Shown here piece after piece: positions 53,111-64,000 of a stretch of DNA of 64,000 nt. The stretch is from Melieria omissa (lineage: Eukaryota > Arthropoda > Insecta > Diptera > Ulidiidae), in assembly GCA_963971225.1 (NCBI GenBank), contig OZ020270.1, positions 64,546,932 to 64,610,931 on the forward strand, written 5' to 3'. Within the stretch, counting starts at the first letter, position 1; each line of letters opens with the position of its first letter. The translations under genes and the position numbers were made by a program. The notes beneath the pieces are model-generated. The model did not search any database. It saw only the letters and a list, made by a program, of their open reading frames with translations, and was not told the origin of the DNA.

Positions 53111-53739
53111 ATTGTTCTCCTTTTTCTATTTATATATATTATATCTAGAGCTTTCTTTTGTACGGTCCCATACACACTAACTCTCAAAATTCAAGTTCTG
53201 TAGGAGATTTTAATACCAATTTTGATTAAGTACGAAAATAAACAATTAAACACATTTTCAGATTTGGTTTAATTCTGGCGTTGAAATTCATTTCTGAGCT
53301 TTGATGTATTCAGAGACCTATAGTAGAGTTTTAGGGTGAATATTTTCGTGGTACATTTTTTCCTTAAAAAGTCATGTTTTACAGGACATTTTTGGCATTT
53401 TAGAAAAAAAGGGTCAAATTGACCCATCAAAATAGTAGCTACAGGGTTAAAATGCTCCACAAAAATATTCTTCGTAGTATTTTACATCAAATTGCTGAAC
53501 GCATCATATACCTAAAATGTAAGGTTACATGGTTTTCGTATGCCGATTCACCATAAGAATGTCCAAAAGGGGGAAAACTTTGACCCCCCCTAAAAAAAAT
53601 TCAGATGTAAATTTTCAAAACGCCGATACACGTATATTTTTTTTTTGTCCCCTCTACCAGAATCCGTTGTCAGAACCTTGTTATTTAAAAAACAAATTTG
53701 ATTTTGTTGTGCAGTGTTATTTTCATCATAGATAACAGT
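53111..53739. other. No gene seen
   Basis: AT-rich DNA between the truncated BEL-3 gag and the hAT pseudogene. Contains the palindrome GGGTCAAATTGACCC at about 53410-53424. No terminal repeats identified. Confidence 0.5.
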
Positions 53740-55672
53740 GCCAGGGCAAATGAGATTTCAAACGCTCATGTATATGGTGGCGGTGGACGACATGCCTTTG
53801 TTCACTCCAGAAAAAAAGGGATTTTTAAAATTTTGCAAAGCAATGCAAGCTACAGGGGCGGATTCAGAAAAATATTTCGGGGGGGGTTTCAAAAAGTAAT
53901 CCTTTGATATTCATAAATTGTCTTTTAATTTGTATGTAGTTTTAATGTCGATCCTAATATTTCGGGGGGTTTCAACCCCAAAACACCCCCCTGAATCCGC
54001 CACTGGCAAGCTATGTAAAAGACTCCTACAGAAAAAACATTGGCATCCAGAATGTAATCTAAATATAAAGAAATTCAAGGAAAAGTAAAGTGTATGCTCA
54101 GCCAGGCAACGTCTTTATGCTTGACAACTGATATATGGACAGATTCATCAACGCTACAAAGTTATGGGGAGTTACAATACATTTCGTAAAGGGTTGGTAT
54201 CTTTACTGTTCGGTTTGAGATGAGCGCTTCTTTAATTCAATGATATTGTATTAATTAGTAATTCACAGAAAACCACATAGTGTCCGTTGAGCTTGGGGCC
54301 TTTTCAGCTGATTTCCGAAAAGATATAGCCAACCTTAGGACAAAACTTCGCCAAATAATTGACGACTGGGGTATCAATGATGCACAAATTACCGCATTCG
54401 TTACGGATGGTGGAGTCAATATTAAAGGTGCAGTAAAACAAGAATTTGGGGACTCTAACCACATAACCTGTTTCGGTCACACAATTAACAACATTGGCCA
54501 AGCAGTCATTCAAAATAATGATGAGGTTCTTTCCGGTCATGAAGAAAACGAAACGGAGGAAGAGGGTACGCTTAAGGGTATTTTAAGAAATGTCAAGAAA
54601 ATTGTTAAGTTTTTTCGAACGAGCGAAGTTGCCGCTAAAAGGTTGGCGGAGCACCAAAAAAACAGCAATCAGTAAAATTTGAAGTTAGTTCAGGAAATAA
54701 AAACCAGATGGAACTCTTGTTTTGAAATGCTGGAACGTTTTTTGTCAATGGCTGCCTACATTGGACAAGTACTACCTCAGCTACAAATGGACAAGATTAC
54801 AAGAGCGCGAACTCCTAATATGTTAACTGGGGAAGAACTTGATGCTCTGAAGGATGTACTGGACATTCTAAAGCCTTTGCATCAGATTAAAATTGAACTA
54901 TGCGGTGAAAAAGCTGTTAACATTAGTAAATGCATTCCATTGGTTGCAGGGTTGAAAAAGGTTAGAATATTTTTGAGTTTTAAAGTAACTCACTAAAACT
55001 TGTTTTCTACAGGGTACAATAGATATCGAACCTACCACTGCAATAGGTAAAATTGCTAAAGATAGATAGATAGATAGAGATGCTGGCGGAGTTAAAAAAA
55101 GTAATGCGAATTTGGGGGCGGTTACCAGTTATGGTGTAGCTACAGTATTAGATCCCAGATACAAAAAGCTTGCCTTCTAAAGCCCGATGTATTGCCCTCG
55201 AGCAGTTTCTTTTGTTGGTAGGTTTAACAAATTGCTATTAAAAGAGAATATTACTATTTTTTAACTTTAAATAGGTAATTTATTAGTTCCCACCGTGCTT
55301 AATGAGCTAGTGGAAGTTCCTAATGAAACTCCGGTTTCGAACGAAAGAGGCGTATGGTCATATTTTGACGAAGTATTTCTAGCAACCAGTGCAGCACAAA
55401 TAATCTTTCGGAAGCAGGCTCAGACCAATTGCGATTATATCTATTAAGGCCAGCAGTTTCAAGGAAGCTGAACAAGAACCCATTGACAACTTGGTAGGCA
55501 TTAAACAACGATTTTCCTTTACTGTATCCTATTGCCCAAAAGTATTTGACGATATTGGCAACGTCCGTCCCGTTTGAGAGGCTTTTTTCTCATGCTGGAC
55601 TGACTGATCCGGAACATTTAAACATGTTAGTGTTTTTACGATCCATTGGAGAATATATGTGGAGTACATAAA
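53740..55672 (+). pseudogene. hAT transposase (ZBED-like), multiply broken
   Basis: Order of motifs: VDDMPLFTPEKKGFLKFCKA with the MITE inserted just after, then LTTDIWTDSSTL-like sequence near 54120 in another frame. ITAFVTDGGVNIKGAVKQEF and CFGHTINNIGQAVI (54390-54510) form part of the RNase H-like core. LKLVQEIKTRWNSCFEMLER is followed by LDILKPLHQI. The end has [17 protein letters not shown] joined to [19 protein letters not shown], the hAT dimerisation domain with a short internal deletion. At least four frameshifts or stops. The BED finger is not visible. Confidence 0.88.
53853..54005. mobile_element. 153-bp hAT-type MITE
   Basis: Ends CAGGGGCGGATTCAG and CTGAATCCGCCACTG, 8-bp duplication GCAAGCTA (53845-53852, 54006-54013). 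It interrupts the hAT transposase frame above. Confidence 0.95.
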
Positions 55673-56286
55673 TTATTTCATAGTTTCATGTCGTTTATTT
55701 CATTTAATTCATTTAATTTCTCATTATTTACTTCATTCATTTAATTTGTATTACATTGTTTCATAAATTACACTAGACACGAAAAATGCAAGTACAAAGC
55801 ATTTTCTAGACTAATTTTGGACAGTTTTAAGACTGGACAGTTTATGTTTATGCGATATGTGCATACGAATATAGAGTATTTATGTGTAGACACTTACCAC
55901 TATACTATACTGCTTCGTTTTAATTTTTCATGTTTTTTCTTCTTTTAGAGACTTCACCCCGTTCTAATTTCATAATTTAGAAGCTCTTGTGAAAAAGGCC
56001 AAGCCGAGCATCATAATATAAGTTAAAGTTAATAATTACAATGTATCTCTCTGTGTTCTAACTGTTTTATCATATCATATTCCATTTCCAGTTAAACTAT
56101 AAATACAATTTGTTTTTACTTTTCAATTCGAGTCATCTAAGTCTTTAATATCAATTTTTAAAACTTTGTGAAAAATTCGAATAAAATCGATTTTTCTCCA
56201 CCGAATTTCGAATCGAATGATCGAATGCTTGGAAAAAATTCGGGATTCGAGAAAAATTTAATCTTGAACCCAATTACCCATCCCTA

Positions 56287-56409
56287 GTTCGTACTTCTAG
56301 TGCCTGCCGGCTGCGCAAGCTCCCTTCGGGAAGGCCAGGGTTGCCATCCATACGTATAAACACATAAATGGACAAGCACATTACAATAATATTGACATCA
56401 TTAATTTTT
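56287..56409. other. Short spacer, GC-richer
   Basis: Flank of the hAT right end; no gene. Confidence 0.4.
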
Positions 56410-57015
56410 AGAGCTGCGTGGCCGGCAGTGTTTATCGATCTAAACAAGATGATGCTGAAAAAGCAGAAAAATATAGACAAAGTATAAATAAAAAACAAAA
56501 AGCTTATGAAAATTCTATAAAAATGGCAAAGTCTGGAAAAAGAACTTATAAAATTTCAACTTATGACTTAAATAATTTGCTAATTGGTGTTAGCGAACTA
56601 TAATCGTCAAGAGAGCCAATCACTCTGACATTATAATTATTTTGGTTGCCAGGAACAACTATTAAAATAACGAATTTTCCATATAATAAAATTAAAATAA
56701 TAAATTTAAAGTTATTAAATGAATCAAATAGTAAGAATAATTCCATATGAAAATGCAGATACATCACACTTATTTAAAATTGATGCTCACAATAGATAAA
56801 CTGGAGGATGTAAATGTATGTTGACAGAACCACAAACATAGTTTCGTAAATCATCAATTATTTTTATTCTTCCTATCATATTTCTTATTATATTTATTTC
56901 ATATTTACTAATAATAAACCAGAATACTGAAAATGAATTAACTGAAGTAAAAAAAGATTAAATCGAGCAGAAAAAGAGATTAAATCGAGTAGAAAAAGAG
57001 ATAAAAAAGAATATG
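56410..57015 (+). other. AT-rich cluster of small ORFs, possibly Polinton-related
   Basis: Three plus-strand pieces. (a) 56418-56603: a basic Lys-rich ~60-codon frame, open upstream of the GTG/ATG-like start, ending YDLNNLLIGVSEL. (b) From about 56718: MNQIVRIIPYENADTSHLFK up to a stop near 56800. (c) About 56817-56961: a frame with one stop and a clear hydrophobic membrane segment IIFILPIIFLIIFISYLLII. Base composition and codon use match the Polinton fragment at 48331-49440, not the neighbours. Function unknown. Confidence 0.35.
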
Positions 57016-57060
57016 ATAATTAATTTTATTTAAATGAATAATAACACAGAACAAACCATA

Positions 57061-57886
57061 TACAGAATGCACATCTTGTGTAAAGAAAATTTTCTTTGCG
57101 AGTTCCAGCGGTAGGACCCGTTTGTTGATGCGGGGGGAAGCAGTAAAGGGGATGAGAACGCACAGAGCGCGAGAGCGTAAACTGAGAAGCTGTGAGAGCG
57201 GTGTATGAAACAGTGACGCACCACACACTGTGGTTGTTGTTGTTGGGCAACAAAGCGATGTGCCGCTTGCATGTTGGTGGTGGCTCATGCTCGCTCTCCG
57301 GTTGCTTTTTTACAAACAAGAACAAGAAGTGGACAGGCAAAGTTGACATAGAAAAATTGATTGAGCGATCGCCAAGGCGCATAAATAAGGTGGTAGCACT
57401 ACGGGAAAACCCAAAATTCAATGGATTTTATAATTTCTTTTGGTCTGCTTGTAAAATAGAAGTTGTAAAAAGTACAAATGGCTACAATGAAAATAAATAT
57501 ATGTGTTAAATATTGAAACAACCAAGACGCATTAAGAAAGTGATAATAAGTGGAAAACTATTGCTACAATGTTGTGCTAATTACCAAAGCAAAAAGTTTA
57601 ATCAGTTCTGGTGCTGCAACAACCTATTGAATTCGCCTTGGCGATCGCTTTGTCAAATCAACCACCAATTCAATGTGCACGAGTAAAGCCAAGCTGGCTT
57701 GCTGCGGAGAGCAACAACATTGCGTGTTGTTGTCGAGATGAGAATAAAGCCCAAAACCATGGAATCTATGCGTGTACATCAATTCGCGCTTACTCTCTCG
57801 GTTCCCTTTACATTTTCCTCACCTTTGTTGCTTCCCCCCCGCGTCTGAAATGAAGTCGCAAAATTATTTCAGATGCGCCTTCTGTA
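57061..57886. mobile_element. TA-flanked non-autonomous element, family C copy 1
   Basis: Ends TACAGAATGCACATCT and complement of TACAGAAGGCGCATCT, flanked by TA. Inner inverted similarity covers GATGCGGGGGGAAGCA near 57128 and the complement near 57830. GC-rich arms with GCGAGAGCG-type runs flank an AT-rich centre. ORFs here are compositional, not protein-like. Confidence 0.75.
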
Positions 57887-57888
57887 TA

Positions 57889-58067
57889 CTGTTTATTCTG
57901 TGATAATAATTAAAACAAGTGTGAAAAAGATGAATTATCAAAAATAAACCTAATTATTTCAAATGGGATTGGTAAAATAATTCATTCAAGTGTATAAAAT
58001 CGTTCGATTTCTCTTGGGCTTGGCATTTTTATTCAACCAGTGCAAATTACGGCCAAATCCCGCTGGA
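57889..58067. other. No gene seen
   Basis: AT-rich spacer between two non-autonomous elements. Confidence 0.4.
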
Positions 58068-58071
58068 TTAA

Positions 58072-58570
58072 CCCATTTTCGCGGTTTTTGCGAAAAAAAT
58101 TATCATTCAAGTAAAATCGATATATATGCCATCAGTTATTCTTAAAAAACTTATTTTATATAATTTCATTTTAATTTAAATTCATTTGTCGACGTGGCGC
58201 CAACGTTGCGAAGGCGCACCACAAATTCGAGACTTATCTAGAACACGCATAATGACACCCAGATAATTCACAAACCCATTTTATTTTTTCTTTGCCTTTA
58301 TGTGAACGTATTTTCATGTCGACCAAAAAAAGAATTAACGTTTGACAGTTTTCAAAATTTCAAATTCAAAATTTGTCTGACAAACATGTGTCTACATATA
58401 CAAGTGTGTGTGTCAGTGTGTGTTTTGTAGGAGGTTGAGATATGGAGGGAAGAAAGCCTAAGATATACTTTCCGAACAAAAAAAAATTTATCGCAATACC
58501 TCACACACACTGCACATACGAATTTTTTAAATAGTAACGTTGCGTATACGCAACAGAGGAAGGAAATGGG
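58072..58570. mobile_element. TTAA-flanked short element with CCCATTT ends
   Basis: 499 bp between TTAA at 58068-58071 and 58571-58574, ends CCCATTT / AAATGGG. The inverted ends are short (7 bp), so confidence is moderate. Contains a TTGCGTATACGCAA palindrome near 58540. Non-coding. Confidence 0.55.
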
Positions 58571-58574
58571 TTAA

Positions 58575-59173
58575 AATTAAATTAAATTAATTTAAAATTA
58601 AAAATTTCAATTTAAAGTATGCTCAAAATTGTGTTATTTTTAAGAAAATATAAATAAAAAGTATTGTTCGTCGTGTTTAGTTTTTTTTGCTGTTGATTGG
58701 TTTCTCTGGTTGGTTGTTTGAAGTGCTAAAAGTAACATTCGAACGATATTTGATATTAATAACAATTTTAATAACACATAATTTTTGTTGCGGAATTTTA
58801 AACTTCAGGTATTTTAAAACCTGGATCAAAAAACCTTTAAAAACAAATTGCAGTATATTTTTCTTTATTTTTTTGTATAAAAATATCTTCAAAATGGGGT
58901 TTTTAGAGTATATCCGTAAACAAATAGTTGTTAATTGGGCTGAATTAGGCGAGAGATTGTACGTAGATATTCAAATATTTGGCTACTATATTGTTGAAAA
59001 GATCTTGCCAGTTTTTGCCCTATTTTAGCAAAATATCAGCAAATATGAAAATGCTAAACCACGCCTACTAATATAATTCCACTATCATATAAAGTACATT
59101 TTGGTTAAGATTAAGTATTTTATCAAAGCTTTTTAAATTTTTTCCGCTGAAGTCAATCGAAAAAGAAGTTGTA
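58575..59173. other. AT-rich DNA, doubtful ORF only
   Basis: One plus-strand frame of 113 codons (58687-59028) is hydrophobic and Phe/Ile/Leu-rich, as AT-rich DNA produces by chance. I see no motif and do not call it a gene. Confidence 0.4.
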
Positions 59174-59177
59174 TTAA

Positions 59178-59882
59178 GGGGCACAACTAGTTTGACCGCC
59201 TGAAAAAAGGAGATTTTTGTGAATTTTGAATTTTGTGAAGTATTGCATCGAATGTTTTAAAATTTTGCAGATATATTTATGCATAAATAATGAATACAAA
59301 GTAATTTTTTCAAATGAAAATATTCGATTTTCAGCAAGTTATCCACCATCTCCTGAGTCTTCAAAAAAAAACGTTCTCCCACTGCTGCAGTGATTGTAGC
59401 CTTCGCAGTGCCTGAAATCAAAAAAACCAAAAATTTTACTTAACTAGGTTATATTTCCTATACAATGACCCAATGCAACAAAATGGCGGTTTTTTGAAAA
59501 AAAAAATTAAAATTTTGCTGATAAATCTGATGGTTTCTGGCCTGGCATAATTATACTTTTCATCCTATCATTAAACTGGAGGGTCATTGTATGGAAAAAC
59601 AAATACACAATAAGCTAAAAAAAGACCCAAGTCGATCGGATGATTTGTTATCAAGTTACAGCTGCAGCAAATTTGAAAAATGTAGTTTTGAGAAAAACGC
59701 GTTTAAAGTTTTAAAACCGTGTTACCGCGTAGTGAACGAGACGGATTTGAGGCTCTGTATCTCAGAGACTTTTAAGAATTCGACAAAATCCGTTCGTATA
59801 CTTTTTCGATGATAGTTATACTATAAAAATATGAAATAAAACAAAAAACGAAATTTTCAAAATTTCAAACTAGTTGTGCCCC
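59178..59882. mobile_element. TTAA-flanked MITE (GGGGCACAACTAG ends)
   Basis: 705 bp. Ends GGGGCACAACTAGTTTGA and complement, between TTAA 59174-59177 and 59883-59886. Contains TAGTTTTGAGAAAAACGCG and TTTAAAG at about 59683-59708, the block shared with other TTAA elements here. Confidence 0.92.
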
Positions 59883-59909
59883 TTAAGTATTATCAAAAAG
59901 TATGAAGCA

Positions 59910-61225
59910 TAAAGAGTGTGCATCTCATACAAGCAAAAATTTGAATGCGGGTGCTGATATCGCCACCCGTCTTCTGGATGCGGGGGGTAGACAACAAGAC
60001 GAAACAGTTCAAATGACAGCACAATGCTCTGAGCGCAAGTCATAGAAACACGAATGCCGCGTCTGTGCTCACTCGTTCATTCTCGCTCAATTGTCCGAAG
60101 AGGAGGAAGACGATGTGCTGTTGTTCTTGTTGTTGCGCTGGCGAAAAGCTGAAATTGTAAAACGATTTATATTTTCTGGCTGGCTTTTGTTCTTCTTCTA
60201 TAAGCCTGCACAGCGTCGCATATTGCTCCTGAACTCACTGCTGACTGTAGTGTGCGCAAAATCATAGAAAAGAAAATAAAATATGGCTGGCATGGCGATC
60301 TATATGATCGCTACAGGCAATTAAAAAATAAATAATAAGTAATCAATAAAAATGGAATTGGAAAGAAAAGAAAACGTCTTTATTACCCGTAATAATTTTC
60401 CGTCTCGTTCTTTGGAACTTTCCTTTGTTTAAAAGAACTAAAATAAGAAAATCTAATATTGTAAATTTATGATCACATCATTCGCCATGGAATCATTCAG
60501 GTGTAGAACATTTAAACTATTTTTAAACGTGCATGTCGTAATACAATTTTCTTATGACAAAATACTTGTCTTATTATTTCTTTATTTAGTGCTTTAGTAG
60601 TGCTTTCGCCCTATTGAAAGTCAATAAACCTATAAAATTATGTTTTTCCATACAATCTTCTAACCCTCCGTTAGATTCCGATAAAAAAAAAAATTAAAAC
60701 ACGCATCTAATTATTTTTAATTTCAAGTGTTTCACGAATTTTGAAGTCGCCTATCAGTTCATTTTTTTTTTCGTAGTTTTCCCCATATTCTCAAAATTGT
60801 AATCAAGCATGTGAAAATATAAACAAATAATTTTACTTCGAACTCGCCACGTAAGAATATTTGCAAACATTTTAAATTGGGATCAACCACCAAATTTTTA
60901 AATTAATCAAAGCATTGGCCAGCAAAAAGCCATACACCACAAACATTCGATTGCTGGTGACATTGCAGCAAAATCAATCACAACACAAAAAAGCATACAC
61001 ACAATAAACGGCAACACCAAAAACATTAGCGAATCCCGAATCATCTTCATTGAAACGACGATGACGATGCTTTGGTTCGTTGTTTACTCTTCGCTTGCGC
61101 TTCGACGAACAAGATCGCAAACTGTTGAGCGCGAGCAAATTTCCCGCAAGCTATGCCTCCGCTCATCTCTTCCCGCCCGCATCAAGAAACACGCTTGAGA
61201 AATTTTTGAAGATGCGTATTCTTTA
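59910..61225. mobile_element. TA-flanked non-autonomous element, family C copy 2
   Basis: Ends TAAAGAGTGTGCATCT and complement of TAAAGAATACGCATCT. Shares GATGCGGGGGGTAGA-like and CCCGCATCAAGAAACAC-like arms with copy 1, with a longer centre. No transposase frame. The copies are too diverged to align fully by eye. Confidence 0.65.
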
Positions 61226-61344
61226 TATTCTATATTCTTTGGTATTATTAAATCTGTGGTAGAAAAAGGATTATCGCTTAGGACTTTAGCGATTATTGCT
61301 TTGCCACCAAACAAATTACTATTAGTCCATACTAATCTATACTA

Positions 61345-61752
61345 TTGTTACGAAAATTCCAACCTCGTCTTCCAAGGTTCGGTTTGATTATGTTGAAAAT
61401 AAAACAACTTTAATTATTCAGCGCAAACGCAGTAACTAACAATAACTTTATTTACAGAATTACACTTTGCTTGTATCTACACTTGTTACCACTTTGCTTG
61501 CTTAACACAGACTCAACCCCTTGCGCTGCCACTGCTGCTTTTATACCAGTTTTCTTATCGCGCCGAAGTTTCTTGCAACTTCCAATTGGAAAGCGCTCGA
61601 CCATTCTCGCACAGCCCATTTCTTCGAGAACCATCCTTGCCATGTCGCACTATACCAAGCGAATTTATACCAGTTTTGCTGTATTTAAAAGTGCATGCCT
61701 AAAAGTATGCTTGCAAAAGCGTTCATGCACAGCACAGAGCGCCTTTTCGTTT
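61345..61752 (-). repeat. Gypsy-2 3' LTR (borders approximate)
   Basis: On the plus strand it begins TGTTACGAAAATTCC (minus-strand end ...TCGTAACA). AATAAAACAAC at about 61400 and TTTATACCAG motifs are inside. The inner border is placed near the purine-rich AAGTGATGGGCAG at about 61753. The other LTR is outside the window, so the exact limits are unverified. Confidence 0.65.
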
Positions 61753-61765
61753 CACTGCCCATCAC

Positions 61766-63206
61766 TTAGACTTGTTCGTCCCGAACAAGTACCGAGGCTC
61801 CGCCGGAGTAAGATGCCAGGCGCTCTAAATGGACTACTTTCAACCTGGCGTTTCTGTTGCCGTAGCGTTGAACCCTGTACACCACGTCATTAATCCTGGT
61901 CACCACCTTGTACGGTCCTTCCCATGACGTTTGAAGCTTTGGAGACAAACCTTTCCTCCGCTGCGGGTTGTAAAGCATTACTAAGTAGATCGCCTTCTTG
62001 GAACCCAGCTGTGTTAGCTCGTAGATCATATCTGGCTTTCATCTTATCGCTGACCAGTTGGATACGGTCCCTTATAAACTGGTGGATTTCTTCCAGCTCC
62101 GATCGCTTATTAACTGCGTAATCAGTCTTAGCGCCTTCCGTCGTGCTGACCACTCCGAACTTCAAGCCAGCAGGCAATCTCAGCTCTGTGCCGAACACTG
62201 TTCGGGCTGGAGTGAGTGATGTCGTATCGTGCGGGGCTGACCTATACGCCATCAAGAACAGCGGAATATGCGTGTCCCAATCCTTCTGATTCCTGCCTAC
62301 TACTTTCCGCAGATATTCCTCCAGTGTTCGATTGAATCGTTCCACCATGCCGTCGGACTGGGGATGCAAAGGACAGGTGCGAGTTTTCCTTATTCCTAGT
62401 AGCCCACACACTTCTTTTAATACAAGAGACTCGAAATTCCGGCCTTGATCCGAGTGCAACTCCAGTGGAACTCCAAATCTGGCCACCCAGTTGTTTACCA
62501 ACATTCCCGCGACCGTGATGGCCTCCTGGTTAGGAATAGGATACACTTCGGGCCATTTGCTGAAATAGTCCATTACCACCAGCACATATTTGTTGCCTTG
62601 AGTGCTGAGTGGGAATGGCCCGGCGACGTCCATGGCAATTCGCTCAAAGGGCGCTCCCATGTTGTACTGCTGCATGCGGCCCCGAGATCTTCTTGTTGGC
62701 CCTTTCGCAGCCGAACATCGATCACAGCTCTTAATCCAATCGGCGACAGACTCCTGGCATCCTACCCAGTAGAATCGCCTTTTTATTTTGGCGACAGTTT
62801 TTGTGATGCCTAGGCGCCCTCCGCTGGAGTCGTTATAGTATGCCTCGATCACCTCGTTGATCCTGCATTTCGGGACTACAATTAGGGAATTGCTGGTCCG
62901 GCCATCCTCACTCTCCCACTCGCGGTATAGGCAACCATCAGACAGCCGCAGACTTTGCCACTGCGCCCAGTAAGCCTTCGCGATTGGGCTTTCACCGGCC
63001 ATCTCCTGCCAGTCTGGACGTGCGCCTTGCTCCTTGCCTTCAATGATTTTTTTAAGATCCGTATCCTCGCGCTGGTCCTTTTGTATCCTCTCCGCAGACC
63101 ACTCCTCCTCTGGCATAACGCTGACCAATCGCACGTCCACTATCTGCCCTCTGCTTTCGGCTTGCGAACAATGCCTGCATTCGGTTTTGCACGGACGGCG
63201 TGACAA
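61766..63206 (-). pseudogene. Gypsy-2 integrase, one frameshift
   Basis: The frame 63206-61890 shows the zinc finger region (LGITKTVAKIKRRFYW, CDRCSAAKG). The DD35E core follows: ERIAMDVAGPFPLS with the first Asp, ELHSDQGRNFES with the second, and SDGMVERFNRTLEE with the Glu. A frameshift near 61985 moves the C-terminal GPY/F-like segment (LYNPQRRKGLSPKLQ, WEGPYKVVTRINDVVYRV) into the frame ending at 61766. Integrase joins cDNA to the genome. All core catalytic residues are present. Confidence 0.93.
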
Positions 63207-63251
63207 GGCATCGGCATTTCCATGGCTGCTACCCTTGTGATGCTCTACCGT

Positions 63252-64000
63252 CTAGTCGTAGCTCTGCAGTCGCTCGATCCACCGCGCCAACTGGCCTTCC
63301 GGATCTTTAAAGTTCAGCAGCCATTTCAACGCCGCATGATCTGTGCGCAGGCGAAACTTTTGCCCATACAGGTATTTATGGAAGTGTTTCACGCATTCCA
63401 ATACTGCGAGCAACTCCCTCCGTGTCACACAGTAGTTGCGTTCCGGCTTTGACAAAATTTTGCTGCAGTAGGCTATCACTTGTTCTTGGCCAACTATTAT
63501 CTGTGATAGCACACCACCAATACTATGCCCACTTGCATCTGTATCGAGCACAAACATTTCTCCAGCCACGGGGAAGGCCAGAATTGGAGCAGTGCACAAT
63601 TTTTCCTTCAGTCGTGCAAAACCCTGCTCCTGCTCTTCGCCCCACGCGAAGACTTGATTCTTTTTCGTCAGTTTGTGCAAGCTGCCAGCTATGTTCGCAA
63701 ATCCAGGAACGAATCTTCGGTAGTATGTGCACAGGCTCAGGAAACTGCGGAGTTCGTGTAGATTGCGTGGCCGGGGCCACTCCTTCACCGCCGTGATTTT
63801 GCCTTCATCCGTATGTACTCCCCGGGCGGAAACCGTGTGACCCAGATACTTGACCTCCTTTTGAAACAGCGAGCACTTCTTTGGGTTGAGTTTAAGCCCA
63901 GCTTTCTGTATTCGCTCGAATACCTCCTTTAGCTTTCCCAGGTGGTCGTCAAAGCTTTTACCCATCACGATTATGTCGTCCAGGTAGACCAGACATGTCC
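63252..64000 (-). pseudogene. Gypsy-2 RT end and RNase H, one stop downstream
   Basis: The frame enters from the window edge with the catalytic VYLDDIIVMG at about 63965-63995. Thumb GLKLNPKKCSLFQKEVKYLG and LRSFLSLCTYYRRFVPGF follow. RNase H is recognised by FVLDTDASGHSIGGVLSQ, TRRELLAVLECVKHFHKYL and RTDHAALKWLL. A TAG at 63252-63254 separates it from the linker and integrase in the same register (DALSRRPC near 63205). Both enzyme domains otherwise look intact. Confidence 0.93.

Larger units (their letters stand above)
53740..56286 (+). mobile_element. hAT element, degenerate
   Basis: Broken transposase 53740-55670 and a right terminus ending ...ACCCATCCCTA at 56286 (TAGGGATGGGTAATT on the minus strand, a hAT-type tip). 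The left terminus and the 8-bp duplication partner of GTTCGTAC were not found. A small MITE is inserted at 53853-54005. Confidence 0.75.
61345..64000 (-). mobile_element. Gypsy-2: Ty3/Gypsy element, 3' half, runs off the window
   Basis: 3' LTR at about 61345-61752, integrase 61766-63206, and RNase H with the end of RT 63252-64000, all on the minus strand. Gag, protease, the rest of RT and the 5' LTR lie beyond 64000. Only one nonsense codon and one frameshift are visible, so the copy is young. Confidence 0.9.

Noticed and set aside
58687..59028. 113-codon hydrophobic frame
   Set aside because: AT-rich sequence yields Phe/Ile/Leu/Tyr-rich frames by chance; no family resemblance or conservation evidence.

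Overview
The window is eukaryotic, intron-free repeat DNA that looks like the heterochromatin or TE graveyard of a dipteran. A tRNA-headed SINE at 12808-13134, whose body matches as I remember it a repeat common in tephritid fruit flies, makes a tephritid most likely (moderate confidence, from memory, no search). Other pointers are BEL/Pao, errantivirus-like Gypsy, R1- and LOA-type LINEs, mauritiana-type mariner, piggyBac and Transib relatives. I find no host gene. Essentially every protein-like ORF is a piece of a transposable element, and most are broken by stops, frameshifts or deletions.

Layout. 640-4144: a Tc1-like IR/DR element, apparently split by an RTE LINE (985-2900) and a deleted mariner (2902-3849). 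4208-43205: a BEL/Pao element (BEL-1) whose gag is split by a 30.8-kb block. The block contains two R1-clade LINEs facing opposite ways: LINE-1 (minus, 5593-32722, target duplication GTCATTCGGCACA) and LINE-2 (plus, 32747-36440, target duplication ACAAGGGCATGCAT). LINE-1 is itself interrupted by a Transib-like element (A1, 6490-10148, carrying a hAT), a hAT MITE (10240-11132), a second BEL (BEL-2, 12511-20557), a 2.8-kb insertion with an 83-bp minisatellite (about 22111-24892), and an errantivirus-like Gypsy (25575-32562). LINE-2 carries a P-like element (32892-35278) that holds a piggyBac and a TTAA MITE. BEL-1 pol is cut by a second Transib-like element (B, 38187-41913).

Right of BEL-1: a LOA-type LINE (43509-47888, nearly complete ORF2) lies beside a Polinton/Maverick fragment (about 47899-49440). 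Then come a third BEL gag interrupted by Transib-like A2 (50194-52377), a hAT pseudogene (about 53740-56286), AT-rich small ORFs (56410-57015), TA- and TTAA-flanked non-autonomous elements (57061-61225), and the 3' half of a Gypsy element on the minus strand running off the window (61345-64000).

Most notable: the Transib-like elements end in the canonical V(D)J heptamer CACAGTG with 5-bp GC-rich target duplications (CGTTG, CGCCG, CGACG). Element B has a 12-bp spacer and nonamer ACAAAAATG at one end and a 23-bp spacer and nonamer ACAAAAATA at the other, a 12/23 recombination-signal pair on a transposon. The nesting gives a relative chronology up to five layers deep (SINE in TTAA MITE in BEL-2 LTR in LINE-1 in BEL-1).
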